64,000 bases of DNA from a virus (IMGVR_UViG_3300042935_000900:1-64000), one strand, 5' to 3'. Numbered from the stretch's first letter, positions 52,501-60,768 are shown. Notes: a model not told the origin generated them from the sequence alone. Program-made: numbers and translations.

Positions 52501-54359
52501 ATGAAATTATACCTACAGAATTTAATGTTTCAAATAAATATAATTCTTACAAGTTTGCAGCAACACTTTTATCTACTGTATCACAAAGCGAACAACAAGA
52601 TATGTTTGTTAAAGTTATAGTTAATGAAAAATTTAAAACAGTATCGTTATTATTAAATTTGCATTTACAAGAAAAATTAATAACATATATAAACAGAAGA
52701 GTTCTTTACGAACTAAGAGGTAGATATGCTGATTCAACTGTCGGAGTTTCTGATAATACCATATTGACTGGCTATTTAGATCTTTTAAATATAACAGGAA
52801 CTGGGCCATCTGGAACTGGGCCATATATACTAAAGGGTATTGGTACTCAATTTACTACACAAATCACATTAAATAACAAAAGTATTTATGAAAAAGTACG
52901 TGTGATTTTACCAGCGGGTTCATCCACATCTAATATGTGTTTATCTATTACGTCAGTTATAGATGATAATACATTATTACTTAGTGAGTTACCAACAGAA
53001 TTTGTTGGAATTTCTTGTACTAGTTCTATTGCAGATCTATCTAATCTAACATTTAATCAAATTATTAGTGCAGATTATAGTTATTTAAACGGTGGTCAAA
53101 ATGCACACGGAGAAGTCTTATCTAAATTATCAGCAAAATATATTCATGAATTATTAGAAACAAACAATACTAACGACGTTGAATATATTACTATAAAAGA
53201 AGACGGCACATTAGCATACAATCAATTTATATTAAATATTGATGATGGTGTAGATGTTTACAAACCTACGGTTTTGACAGTGTCTGAGAATACTAAAATT
53301 CCTTCTTCATTTAGAAAAAGTACTAGTGCTGTTGGTTACAATCTAGCAAATAGATCAAATCCTTATATTACACATCTTAAGAGATTAAATGGATCTTACA
53401 ATCCAACATTTGCAGATGTTATAGATTTTTATAATCCTTACAATAAATATAAAGTATTTTTAAATGAGGATGTAAGTAATATAAGCGCGCATGTTGCAAG
53501 AGAAATGATTTTTAATCAAAAACTTTTTAGAAGTGGTATAACTTTTATGACTAATAGAAAAGACTATGGTGTTATAAAGAATTTGTTTTATCACAAAGTT
53601 AACGAGATTAATCAATCTACTATTACTAAATTATCTCCAACAACAGCTCTTAAGCCAGTTTATCCGTTGATAAACGAGGTCGTAATAGACAAGAAAGACG
53701 TTAATGTATTTACAAGCAACTTTGAAAATGGATATTATACAAGATCTTTAGCAAACGGTGGATCACAATTAGTTCCTGGAACAAAATCACCTGCTTCTAA
53801 AAAATCATTTATGTCTTCAACAGCAATGCAACCACAAAGAAATTTATATCTAACAAAATTTAGTACTGTTAATGTTGCTTCTTTAAAAGATCTAAATACA
53901 ATAAGAGATCTTGATTCTCAATATGATGAATCATCAACTCAAACTATTGTTTTTGAAACTAAAGATCAAGTCTTTATTGATTTTTATAATCAAAATGTTA
54001 TTGTAGATGAATTGTTAGAAGCTGGATTATTATCAACTATTAAAAAGTATGTTAGTCCATCTGAAAGTTTTGGAGATTTAACAACAATACAAGATGATGC
54101 AAGACAATATGCTCTTAAGAATTTGAATCCTCTTTATAAGATCGAATCTTTACAGTTGTTTGTTAAGCAAATCAATAATGTAGCTTCTAGTATTGCGAGT
54201 AAGAATTCTCCGGAAGAAGTTTTAGCTTCTGATTATACAGAAGATGGTAATTTTACCTATCAATTACACGCTAACAAGCCTTTTAATTTGAGGCTAATAT
54301 ATAACAAAAGAGTGGGATATACTTATAGTATATTGCCTATAATAAAAATAAGCATATAA
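49518..54359 (+). CDS. Giant virion protein, unassigned (1613 residues)
   Basis: The largest gene here. It starts MSTTLNYKFDLSTDLEDKSF and is beta-rich throughout with many Asn, Tyr and Asp, without signal peptide or membrane segment. No enzymatic motif is visible. It is preceded by its own late promoter and followed by one base and then a collagen-containing protein. Likely a peripheral baseplate or tail protein; the length would allow a long extended structure. Confidence 0.6.
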   Translation: MSTTLNYKFDLSTDLEDKSFALLRTNPRLSGNNKIVVTNGGEIYLETIDANTQLASSRYKKHRLSKDGDYSFDLAAFYNNNATPYDLIYDVKREVPNDLTAFNDYEFQYEDTYRYGAGISYSKLYDETFKIFVPFWLEKKVPTKFVIYRLNGVTNDGATTSEKVVNMLKNADIVKVFDMSNDSELGAYLRKHANNENFPNSAIVANFNKNENFLYRGIDLKNGGFITKPEYIFDDIVGYDNAIINVNEYITDGLKRNAIISANLINLEFQFNDPSVDPYEINRYFGLFVDEIEEGKLNVKNLVHNNLTATQYENYYDLSAFSFLDSTNFALPRYEDFDDATLGYVTSKKGYHNIKNGNRWEVGKIPLGGLSGVTFADFDGFEKQDFTLRADEFKGPDFDRIRFAINSDSVPTNGDKLALTRLQKQVWKFNFTTLSLTESVTITISDGITTDSLSFNTGLSMSAALTNFKIQWDLQSGTLFNNYEVVIEGDTLIANETINTLIVNDLSYSATVSKMKIKAGADHIDLNKYIISADSSLTKGTTNGNYFSCLGSLEDVAYAIESCLKQFSNEFKVSRDKSIITVTSNISRFRYPNLALLSFSANVMTLDLYDGYIDTNNYLNTSISGTVVHGLTGGHAANKAFLINLEDFESGKIIVGDYIGLQSLNEYAIVLDIVKYNDSYAKVIVDCKKPLAIRKSANVYKKYYPTIGKFSAYSIKDFDFDFYSTTYSDPYELKLESINYMDPNALLVPQDSSKIFNYGLPEVPKIIFEGTFNNDFYYNSNPLDFFGFLLPSLEAEDSSIINTIDPLTEYDRLQENYNSSLFSKSRVVPYINKFSLKDAVNVRETPYSLNVSEAFGKTNFAADIEVEGRIAQNMTHEWFYIDKFPIYGGPTNAENTLNEIYPEEVFSYLNFDAQQINQTLSLSDFNDVTTNVFDKFMVYDGYAYNVSNTDPVGLRYYDAHPTPKYSLFKDGSNETFAKTNFRGLQFTIKERKESNEIIPTEFNVSNKYNSYKFAATLLSTVSQSEQQDMFVKVIVNEKFKTVSLLLNLHLQEKLITYINRRVLYELRGRYADSTVGVSDNTILTGYLDLLNITGTGPSGTGPYILKGIGTQFTTQITLNNKSIYEKVRVILPAGSSTSNMCLSITSVIDDNTLLLSELPTEFVGISCTSSIADLSNLTFNQIISADYSYLNGGQNAHGEVLSKLSAKYIHELLETNNTNDVEYITIKEDGTLAYNQFILNIDDGVDVYKPTVLTVSENTKIPSSFRKSTSAVGYNLANRSNPYITHLKRLNGSYNPTFADVIDFYNPYNKYKVFLNEDVSNISAHVAREMIFNQKLFRSGITFMTNRKDYGVIKNLFYHKVNEINQSTITKLSPTTALKPVYPLINEVVIDKKDVNVFTSNFENGYYTRSLANGGSQLVPGTKSPASKKSFMSSTAMQPQRNLYLTKFSTVNVASLKDLNTIRDLDSQYDESSTQTIVFETKDQVFIDFYNQNVIVDELLEAGLLSTIKKYVSPSESFGDLTTIQDDARQYALKNLNPLYKIESLQLFVKQINNVASSIASKNSPEEVLASDYTEDGNFTYQLHANKPFNLRLIYNKRVGYTYSILPIIKISI

Positions 54360-54360
54360 G

Positions 54361-55968
54361 ATGTCAATTAACATCAAAGAAATTTTTCAGTCAGATAATC
54401 TATCTACTTCACAAGATAAGATTAACTATAATTTTGACCAGATCTTAGCAAACGGTGGTGGATCACAAGGTTTAAAAGGAGATAAGGGCTCAACTGGTGC
54501 AATAGGCAGCATTGGACCCAAAGGTAGTAAAGGTGAAGTAGGTGGAACAGGTGCTAAAGGTAGTACAGGTGCTGATGGATATTGGACTCTAGAAAGTTAT
54601 ACTAGCGGTATTCCACTTGATGATCAACATACTCTTTTACCAAAAATTGAGCCAGTATCTGGTGCCAAGGGTTATAAACCAACTAATTTGGTATTAGGTG
54701 TTGATGATGCTTTATATACGTTAGATGCTATTGATAAAAATGCTCTAGTTAGTTTAGTGAGCGGAAAAGGTAGTGCTGATTGGGATGATTTAATTAGAAT
54801 AAGAATAAGAAATAATGATGGCACATTTAATGCTACATCTGCTGTAGTTAGATTAATTCCTGGTACAGGAGGTGCTAAATTAAAAATAGCAACTATTGAC
54901 GGAAATAACAGTTTTGAACTTGCCTCTAATAGAATAGACTTAGTAGGTAATGATACATCATTAATAGATGGAAATGGTTTAACAAAACTTAGAATAACTA
55001 ATTCCTTTAATGAAGCGGCTGGTACATGGAATTTCTTAACTGGTAGTTCAATTAATATTGCCGCAAACGGCACTGCTATAACTCTTAAAAATGATGGCAA
55101 CTCTAGTTTATTAGGTAATAATATTTTTGGAGCTACTGGCAAAACTAATCAAATTACTGGTACAACTAATACAATTACTGGTACAAATATAGTTACCGGA
55201 GCTGAGTTTAGAATTAACCCAACTGGTGCTTCACCGGCTCTTAATAAAGTATTAGTTGCGCAAGATACTAATGGTAAAGCTCTTTGGAAAAACCCAACAG
55301 AAGTAATGGGAATGTACCCAATTGGAACTATTGTATTTGTCAATCCTGCTGATATTATAGATACTTATTTTAGTATTACTAATTATTTATATCCTTCGCT
55401 TTTAGAAAATGCATCAGACTCTTATCAATTTTTTGGAAGAGGAAAATCGGGCACTAGATGGGGAGGTTGGTATCTTTTGTTTGGACAAACTAACGCATGG
55501 TATAACGTTTCTACATTAATTAGTTATGTGCCAACAAATATTCCAGGAAGTTTATTAATGGGAGCATCAGCTCCTGATAATACAGACCTGCCTGGTGATA
55601 CTTATACACTCGATGGAGATTTTAAATCTTCTATGGGTACTCAAGGTTATAATCCACCAGTTGGATATGGTACTTCTTATCAACCTACTCTTAGAGGAGA
55701 TTATACAGGCGTGGGTTCTCAAGGAGTTATAGGAACAGGAACGTTAACTAATGTAGGCGATTTATTAACTCAATTTGGTTCAAGTGCTAGTGTTTACGAT
55801 GTATTAGACGGTGCTGAAATCATTGACGGTGCGGGAAGCAGTTCTGTCAATGGTTATAGTATTCATCCTCATCCCAATTTTCATCCGTTACCGATGGCCG
55901 TTTATTTAGGCAGAACTGATTTAATATATGATTATAGTGCAGGTAGTTCTGAAGAAAATGATGTATAA
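54361..55968 (+). CDS. Baseplate-attached fibre protein with short collagen-like tract
   Basis: A 535-residue protein. N-terminal IKEIFQSDNLSTSQDKINYN is the docking-like motif shared with 43424. Residues ~36-75 are Gly-X-Y triplets (GLKGDKGSTGAIG; GPKGSKGEVG; GAKGSTG), with all five Lys at Y. A beta-rich shaft (many Asn/Thr; GNNIFGATGKTNQITGTTN resembles beta-solenoid turns) follows. The C-terminal ~220 residues form a globular head, from MYPIGTIVFVNPAD to NFHPLPMAVYLGRTD, with a His-rich HPHPNFHP segment. Probably a short tail fibre. Confidence 0.75.
   Translation: MSINIKEIFQSDNLSTSQDKINYNFDQILANGGGSQGLKGDKGSTGAIGSIGPKGSKGEVGGTGAKGSTGADGYWTLESYTSGIPLDDQHTLLPKIEPVSGAKGYKPTNLVLGVDDALYTLDAIDKNALVSLVSGKGSADWDDLIRIRIRNNDGTFNATSAVVRLIPGTGGAKLKIATIDGNNSFELASNRIDLVGNDTSLIDGNGLTKLRITNSFNEAAGTWNFLTGSSINIAANGTAITLKNDGNSSLLGNNIFGATGKTNQITGTTNTITGTNIVTGAEFRINPTGASPALNKVLVAQDTNGKALWKNPTEVMGMYPIGTIVFVNPADIIDTYFSITNYLYPSLLENASDSYQFFGRGKSGTRWGGWYLLFGQTNAWYNVSTLISYVPTNIPGSLLMGASAPDNTDLPGDTYTLDGDFKSSMGTQGYNPPVGYGTSYQPTLRGDYTGVGSQGVIGTGTLTNVGDLLTQFGSSASVYDVLDGAEIIDGAGSSSVNGYSIHPHPNFHPLPMAVYLGRTDLIYDYSAGSSEENDV
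54466..54580 (+). repeat. Short collagen-like Gly-X-Y coding tract, fibre 3
   Basis: About 38 codons of Gly-X-Y with five Lys, all in the Y position. Confidence 0.8.
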
Positions 55969-55982
55969 GATTAATTTAAAAG

Positions 55983-56780
55983 ATGTTTAAGAAAATAGAA
56001 ATAAAACCCATTCATTTTGTAGCAGTAATCTTAGTCTTGATTATTCTAATGATGGGACAGTGCTCGAGAATTTCAGGCTTAAAGGCTGAAAGAACGGCTC
56101 TTGAAACAAAAATCACTAGAGTTGAGAATAACATCTTAGCTTCAAATGATTCTGTGACTTTCTATAAAAATAAACAGGACTATTATATTTCTCAGATCAG
56201 TGGATTTGAAAAGACAAAACAAGAATTGTTAGATGACAAGGATCAAGCTTATCAAAAGTATGTTGGTGTTTTGGATCTTAACAAAAAACTTAAAGGAGTT
56301 AATAACTTATTACAAACTCAAATTACCGTAAAGGATTCTATTATCAATTCAATGATGATAGTCACTAATAATTATGATGGTACTTCTACTATTACATTAG
56401 CAGACGACAAAGATTTTGGTGATAACAACTGGAGAAGATTTAAAGGCAGTGTTGTAGTAAAAAGACAAGCAGATGCTTTAACATCCCTAAGTTCTAATTT
56501 CTTATACGAACAAAATATTATGCTATACAGTAGTTTAGAAACTATTGATGGCAGAAAGAAAATCAAAATAGCCACAAAATATCCTGGCATCAATTTTAAT
56601 ACTATTGAAAATATCAGCGTCATCGAGGACGAGTTAAATAAGGTATCTGAAAATAAGAAGATGAAATTTGGTGTTAGTATGGGAGTTATGTATGGAGCAG
56701 CTATTATCGGCAATCAAGTTTACTTGGCACCGATGGTTGGTTTTGGCTTTACAATAACACCTAAATGGTTACAATTTTAA
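55983..56780 (+). CDS. Membrane-anchored coiled-coil protein, spanin-like candidate
   Basis: A 265-residue protein. Residues ~10-28 (IHFVAVILVLIILMMGQCS) are a single N-terminal membrane anchor, or a lipoprotein-like signal with Cys. Residues ~30-120 are a coiled coil; the C-terminus is beta-rich (KFGVSMGVMYGAAIIGNQVY then VGFGFTITPKW). Anchor plus periplasmic coiled coil is the layout of an inner-membrane spanin, which would fit lysis, but a structural role is also possible. I see no separate outer-membrane partner. Confidence 0.55.
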   Translation: MFKKIEIKPIHFVAVILVLIILMMGQCSRISGLKAERTALETKITRVENNILASNDSVTFYKNKQDYYISQISGFEKTKQELLDDKDQAYQKYVGVLDLNKKLKGVNNLLQTQITVKDSIINSMMIVTNNYDGTSTITLADDKDFGDNNWRRFKGSVVVKRQADALTSLSSNFLYEQNIMLYSSLETIDGRKKIKIATKYPGINFNTIENISVIEDELNKVSENKKMKFGVSMGVMYGAAIIGNQVYLAPMVGFGFTITPKWLQF

Positions 56781-56794
56781 AATAGAATAAAAAA

Positions 56795-58894
56795 ATGGCA
56801 AAAGCATCAAGATTTTTTAAGATCGACGACGACATATTGATGGAGGTAATTTACCACGATCAGTCAAATCCATCTGCGTACGCAATTGAAACAGATAACA
56901 ATGGTAGTGAAATGTATTTTATCGGTACAGATGGTGTTACCGGTGGTCAAAAATTATTGGTTCATGAATTAGGTTCATCGGTTGTAAACTTCGAGGTGAC
57001 AGAAGATCAAGCTAATAAATTTCTAGTGGTTGAAAATATTACTAATAGAAGTTTAGTACTAGCTCCAGGAAATACTTATCAATTTGATGTATCAGCTTTG
57101 ACAAATCCTACAAGTTTTGATATTACTGATACTACATTGGGTACCAAAAGCTATAGCGCAGGAATTTTTAGTTATACTCCAACAAAAACAGGAGAATACA
57201 AATATACTTATACTGATACTGTAACTAGTACAATTACTGGTTTACCAATTCCTTTGGTTTATAACCAAGGTAAAGTTTCAGTCATGTTAAAAGCCAATCC
57301 TTTGTATGCAATACCAAATGAAGACACTGGAAATAATATTAACACTGGACCTGGACAGCCAAACAGATACCATGGTGTTGCTGTTAACGAAGAAAGAACT
57401 AAATTTGCTTTATTAGATAGCACATGGAATTACATTCAAAATAGTGGTGATTGGGTTGGAGATAGTTATGCAACTATTTTAGCTTCGCTACCATATAATA
57501 GTCTTAATACAAATTCAGTCGTTTATGAAACTATCAGATTGCATTTAAGATCAGGTTACAATTTTGCTGGTCGTGGTTATGAAGGATTCTTATTTGAGGT
57601 TAGAGTACCAAGAATAAGTGGTATCATGAATAACTTTACTCAGATTGTTTATTTGAACTCATCAAATTATGAACTTCAAAATCCTGAGCCATTTATTTTA
57701 TCAGAAACACTTTATTCTAAGTTTATTGAAATTAAAGTGCCTTCATTAAAAGACTTAGATCCTGATTTTGCTGAGCTATTCTTTGGACTTGCAGCTTCTG
57801 GAAATGAAGTTGATCCTACTGCACAATATGACATTAGTTTTAAATTAATTGACACTTATAAAACACTAGGTGGTTTTGATTTTATCGAAACAGCAGAAGA
57901 AACTAATTTTGCTTTGGCAATCGAAGATGAGTTTATTGATATTTCAGCTAGTGTTACAGAATCAACAGAAGGAGATTATTTTGAAATGGTAGGTTTATAT
58001 AATGGATCTGCTGCATCATTCAATAGTTATATTACAAATAGAATTAATACATCTTCAGACGACATAACTGTTTCTCATGATATTACTATATTTGAACAAA
58101 TCGGTAATTCATTTATAAAGACGTTTCAAACTACGTTTAATCAAACTCAAGATTTTGATGAGCCTATTACATTTAGACCTATCATTAAAAATGCAGCTGG
58201 TGCAGTTTCTTTTACAATTGATTATACACTTAGAGTTTATAACGAAACCGATAATACTCAAATTGTAAAAAATTCAAGTTGGAATAGCTTAAACTCTATT
58301 AACAAATGGACACCTACCAAATTTGGTAAGAAGTTACAAAACATAGTTCTTAAGAATTCAAATGTTGAAACTAAGGTTTACAATAAATTGCCAATGATGA
58401 ATATGGCAACAGCTACAGAAAAAGCTATGAACTTGAATCCAATTCAAAGTCAAGTAAAATATGTACAGAACTTTACTGAAAGAGTTAACGTAGTAACAAG
58501 TAATTCATCTGTTAATATTAATGCTGGAACTGCTTTAGAAACTTCAGCAACTGCATTCGTTGGAGAAGGACTTGCCGAAATTTCTATTTCACCAGTTGAC
58601 ACTTTCATTAAATTTAAAGTAGCAAAAGAGGTTGATGGCGATTTAGAAGCTGTAAACCTTACTAATGCTGAAACACTATATTTATTTTTTAGTGATGGTG
58701 CAGGAAAAAGAGTTAAGTTTGCCAATACACAGGAATACAAAGCAATTGATTCTTCAATGGGAGAAATCTTATTTAAAGTAGACGAAGGCAATGCTAATAT
58801 TGTCAGAGGCTTTGTTAATAAACAATTTTATATCACAATACACAACGGATCTAATGAGACTATGTTGTATAGTGGAAAATTCAAGAACGCATAA
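56795..58894 (+). CDS. Large virion protein, unassigned (699 residues)
   Basis: Starts MAKASRFFKIDDDILMEVIY. Beta-rich with several Ig-like stretches (NTYQFDVSALTNPTSFDITD; KTGEYKYTYTDTVTS). It overlaps the next gene by one base. Likely a tail or baseplate protein; no family recognised. Confidence 0.6.
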   Translation: MAKASRFFKIDDDILMEVIYHDQSNPSAYAIETDNNGSEMYFIGTDGVTGGQKLLVHELGSSVVNFEVTEDQANKFLVVENITNRSLVLAPGNTYQFDVSALTNPTSFDITDTTLGTKSYSAGIFSYTPTKTGEYKYTYTDTVTSTITGLPIPLVYNQGKVSVMLKANPLYAIPNEDTGNNINTGPGQPNRYHGVAVNEERTKFALLDSTWNYIQNSGDWVGDSYATILASLPYNSLNTNSVVYETIRLHLRSGYNFAGRGYEGFLFEVRVPRISGIMNNFTQIVYLNSSNYELQNPEPFILSETLYSKFIEIKVPSLKDLDPDFAELFFGLAASGNEVDPTAQYDISFKLIDTYKTLGGFDFIETAEETNFALAIEDEFIDISASVTESTEGDYFEMVGLYNGSAASFNSYITNRINTSSDDITVSHDITIFEQIGNSFIKTFQTTFNQTQDFDEPITFRPIIKNAAGAVSFTIDYTLRVYNETDNTQIVKNSSWNSLNSINKWTPTKFGKKLQNIVLKNSNVETKVYNKLPMMNMATATEKAMNLNPIQSQVKYVQNFTERVNVVTSNSSVNINAGTALETSATAFVGEGLAEISISPVDTFIKFKVAKEVDGDLEAVNLTNAETLYLFFSDGAGKRVKFANTQEYKAIDSSMGEILFKVDEGNANIVRGFVNKQFYITIHNGSNETMLYSGKFKNA

Positions 58895-59445
58895 TGATTT
58901 TAAATTCTAGAAATAATCTATTTGAATTTAAGTTTCCTAGGAAATTTATACCTGAAGAAGTAGCTGCCAAATATAAAAGTTATTTGAACAGAATACCAGG
59001 TTCTGTCCTTAGTGAACCTATTGATTATATTAATTATAGTATTCAAGGAATCTCAATGCCAGGAATTGCGTTTGATCCAGTTGAACAAAACTTTAATGAT
59101 GGTACTACAACATATCACAGAGGTGCTATTCCAATTCAAAATACAATTAACAGAGAGTTTTCTGTTACCATGCAACTTTTAGATGGTTTTATTAACTATT
59201 GGATCATGTTAGACACTTTGCTTTATTATTATAGTAAAGATGTTAAAGAGCCATTTATCCAAGATGTTAGTCTTAATATTCTAGACGCTGAGGGAAATAT
59301 CTTAGCAACTGCTAAGTTTGAAAAGCTAATCTTTAAAGAACTAGGTGAACTTGAATTAAATATGAGTACTAACGTTGCTCAGTTTTCTACATTCGATTGC
59401 ACATTTAATTATAATAAATTCAACCTTAAAATAGAGTTGGATTAA
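58894..59445 (+). CDS. Tail-tube-fold protein
   Basis: A 183-residue protein. IDYINYSIQGISMPGIAFDP, REFSVTMQLLDGFINYWIML and STFDCTFNYNKFNLKIEL match the general pattern of T4 gp19/gp54-type tube proteins, and the size is right. It may be the tail tube or a baseplate tube protein; the main tube gene may instead lie outside the window. Confidence 0.5.
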   Translation: MILNSRNNLFEFKFPRKFIPEEVAAKYKSYLNRIPGSVLSEPIDYINYSIQGISMPGIAFDPVEQNFNDGTTTYHRGAIPIQNTINREFSVTMQLLDGFINYWIMLDTLLYYYSKDVKEPFIQDVSLNILDAEGNILATAKFEKLIFKELGELELNMSTNVAQFSTFDCTFNYNKFNLKIELD

Positions 59446-59448
59446 TCT

Positions 59449-59457
59449 GATATATAC
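59449..59457 (+). promoter_or_regulatory. Late-type promoter, 3 nt from start codon
   Basis: GATATATAC, then TAT, then ATG at 59461. Confidence 0.65.
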
Positions 59458-59460
59458 TAT

Positions 59461-59826
59461 ATGAAAACATTCATTGAACACTTACAAGAAACCGTTAATC
59501 CCGATATCAAGGCTTTAAATGAAGCCCTACAGGAAGAATGGTCTCCTGAATTAGAGTCAAAGGTTGATGCTGCTATTTCAGAATGGTTAAAGCAATACAC
59601 TGATGAGTCTGGTAAAATTGATTTGGAAAGATTCAACGAAGAAATTACTAATGAAGGCTTTTTAGGAAGTATCTTAGGAGGACTTACAGGATTTGCATTA
59701 GGTAAATCAATTGGTAAAGTTATCGCTAATGTATTAGGCATACAATCTGGCGTTTTATTTGATCTTTTAACCTCAAGATTAGTTGGAGCTGCCTTAGGCT
59801 CTGCTCTTGGTTCACGCGTAATTTAA
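59461..59826 (+). CDS. Glycine-zipper protein with possible capsid-targeting leader
   Basis: A 121-residue protein. The N-terminus MKTFIEHLQETVNPD resembles T4-type capsid-targeting leaders (LQE). Residues ~12-65 are polar helices. Residues ~65-121 are hydrophobic with repeated small residues (GFLGSILGGLTGFALGKSIG; LVGAALGSALGSRVI), a glycine-zipper pattern that can insert into membranes. Late promoter with 3-nt spacing. A packaged, ejected membrane-active protein is a hypothesis; a holin-like role is an alternative. It overlaps the resolvase gene by one base. Confidence 0.6.
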   Translation: MKTFIEHLQETVNPDIKALNEALQEEWSPELESKVDAAISEWLKQYTDESGKIDLERFNEEITNEGFLGSILGGLTGFALGKSIGKVIANVLGIQSGVLFDLLTSRLVGAALGSALGSRVI

Positions 59827-60482
59827 TGAACATAGTTTCAATTGACTTCTCTATAAATTCCCCAGGAATTTGTATTTACAACACCATTGACCAGAATTAC
59901 ATTTTTGTTTCTTACCTAAAACCCAAAACGGGAACGAAGGCAGAACAAAAGATGCAAGACGACATGTCAATCTTAGAAGGTTGTGTGATGGTTAAACAAC
60001 CAAACTTTGCAGCTCAAACTGAATTTTCAGAAGGAGAACTTGCAAAGATCTTAAAATACAAGACCATCTCAAAGGATATTATTAATATCATCTTAACTCA
60101 CACCAGGTGGGAAGATCCATACTTATTTGCTTTTGAAGGCTCTTCTTACGGATCAAGTGCTGGCACAAATAACATTATTGACATGGCAGCCGCAGCAGCT
60201 ATCCTAAAATTAGAGATTATAAATACCATAGGTCCTAAAGATATTATGACTATTGCCCCTTCAACTATCAAGAAACATGCTGGTAAGGGTAATATGAAGA
60301 AAGATGAACTATGGGGTAAATTCTTAGAAAATTGTTTGAACGATCCAAATCTTGAGTCTCATCCTATTTTTGAGTTTGTTAAAACTTTGGGAGTTTGCAA
60401 AAAAGTGCCGAAACCCCTTGATGACTTAATTGACGCTTATTTCCTGAATCACTTAGTTGGGTCTAAATTGGTCCAAACCTAA
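59826..60482 (+). CDS. RuvC-like Holliday junction resolvase
   Basis: A 218-residue RNase-H-fold protein. NIVSIDFSINSPGICIYN carries the first catalytic Asp (D7), LFAFEGSSYGS the Glu, and PLDDLIDAYFLNHL the C-terminal Asp pair, the RuvC arrangement. It would resolve branched DNA before packaging, a job done by gp49 in T4. Followed by 286 nt without a clear gene. Confidence 0.82.
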   Translation: MNIVSIDFSINSPGICIYNTIDQNYIFVSYLKPKTGTKAEQKMQDDMSILEGCVMVKQPNFAAQTEFSEGELAKILKYKTISKDIINIILTHTRWEDPYLFAFEGSSYGSSAGTNNIIDMAAAAAILKLEIINTIGPKDIMTIAPSTIKKHAGKGNMKKDELWGKFLENCLNDPNLESHPIFEFVKTLGVCKKVPKPLDDLIDAYFLNHLVGSKLVQT

Positions 60483-60531
60483 TCTACCTTCTGGCTTAAA
60501 GACTTTAATTATATGCTAGTGCTGAAAAACT

Positions 60532-60672
60532 GTTTCAAAAAAAGTGAAAATAATTTAATATTTTTAAAATAGTTCTTTGGGGCCTCATTTTTTTAACAGT
60601 AGACGGATATATAGAAGGTGATACTTTATGTATAAGCTCCAATCCCGGGTTATCTTTCACTATTTTTGAAAC
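60532..60672 (+). ncRNA. Candidate structured RNA closed by an 18-bp inverted repeat
   Basis: GTTTCAAAAAAAGTGAAA (60532-60549) pairs with TTTCACTATTTTTGAAAC (60655-60672) at 17 of 18 positions; four more pairs extend it inward past a one-base bulge (ATAA with TTAT). The 141-nt unit would present the region between as a large loop. Seen in sequence; transcription and function are inferred. Confidence 0.35.
60606..60614 (+). promoter_or_regulatory. Late-type promoter
   Basis: CGGATATATAG context, 154 nt upstream of the ssDNA-binding protein gene, inside the inverted-repeat unit. If used it gives a long leader, unlike the other late promoters. Confidence 0.5.
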
Positions 60673-60768
60673 ATATCTTAGGGTACACGGTATAAGTATT
60701 GTTATCGCACTTAAAGGCATTAACGCAATTAATAATTAAAGAACTAAACAATTTAAAGAATTAAAGAC

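Larger units (their letters stand above)
60483..60768. other. 286-nt non-coding region upstream of the ssDNA-binding protein gene
   Basis: The longest gap without a convincing gene. It holds a near-perfect long inverted repeat (60532-60549 with 60655-60672), a late-type box at 60606 and a CCCGGG. The only sizeable frame is on the minus strand and lacks protein-like features. It may be a structured leader RNA, small RNA or replication origin. Confidence 0.5.

Noticed and set aside
54672-55142. 156-residue minus-strand frame
   Set aside because: Antisense to a beta-rich fibre gene; Leu/Pro/Ser-rich shadow with no start context.
60535-60720. 61-residue minus-strand frame in the non-coding gap
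   Set aside because: Only minus-strand candidate outside genes; no motif, and it coincides with the inverted-repeat unit, which explains the region better.
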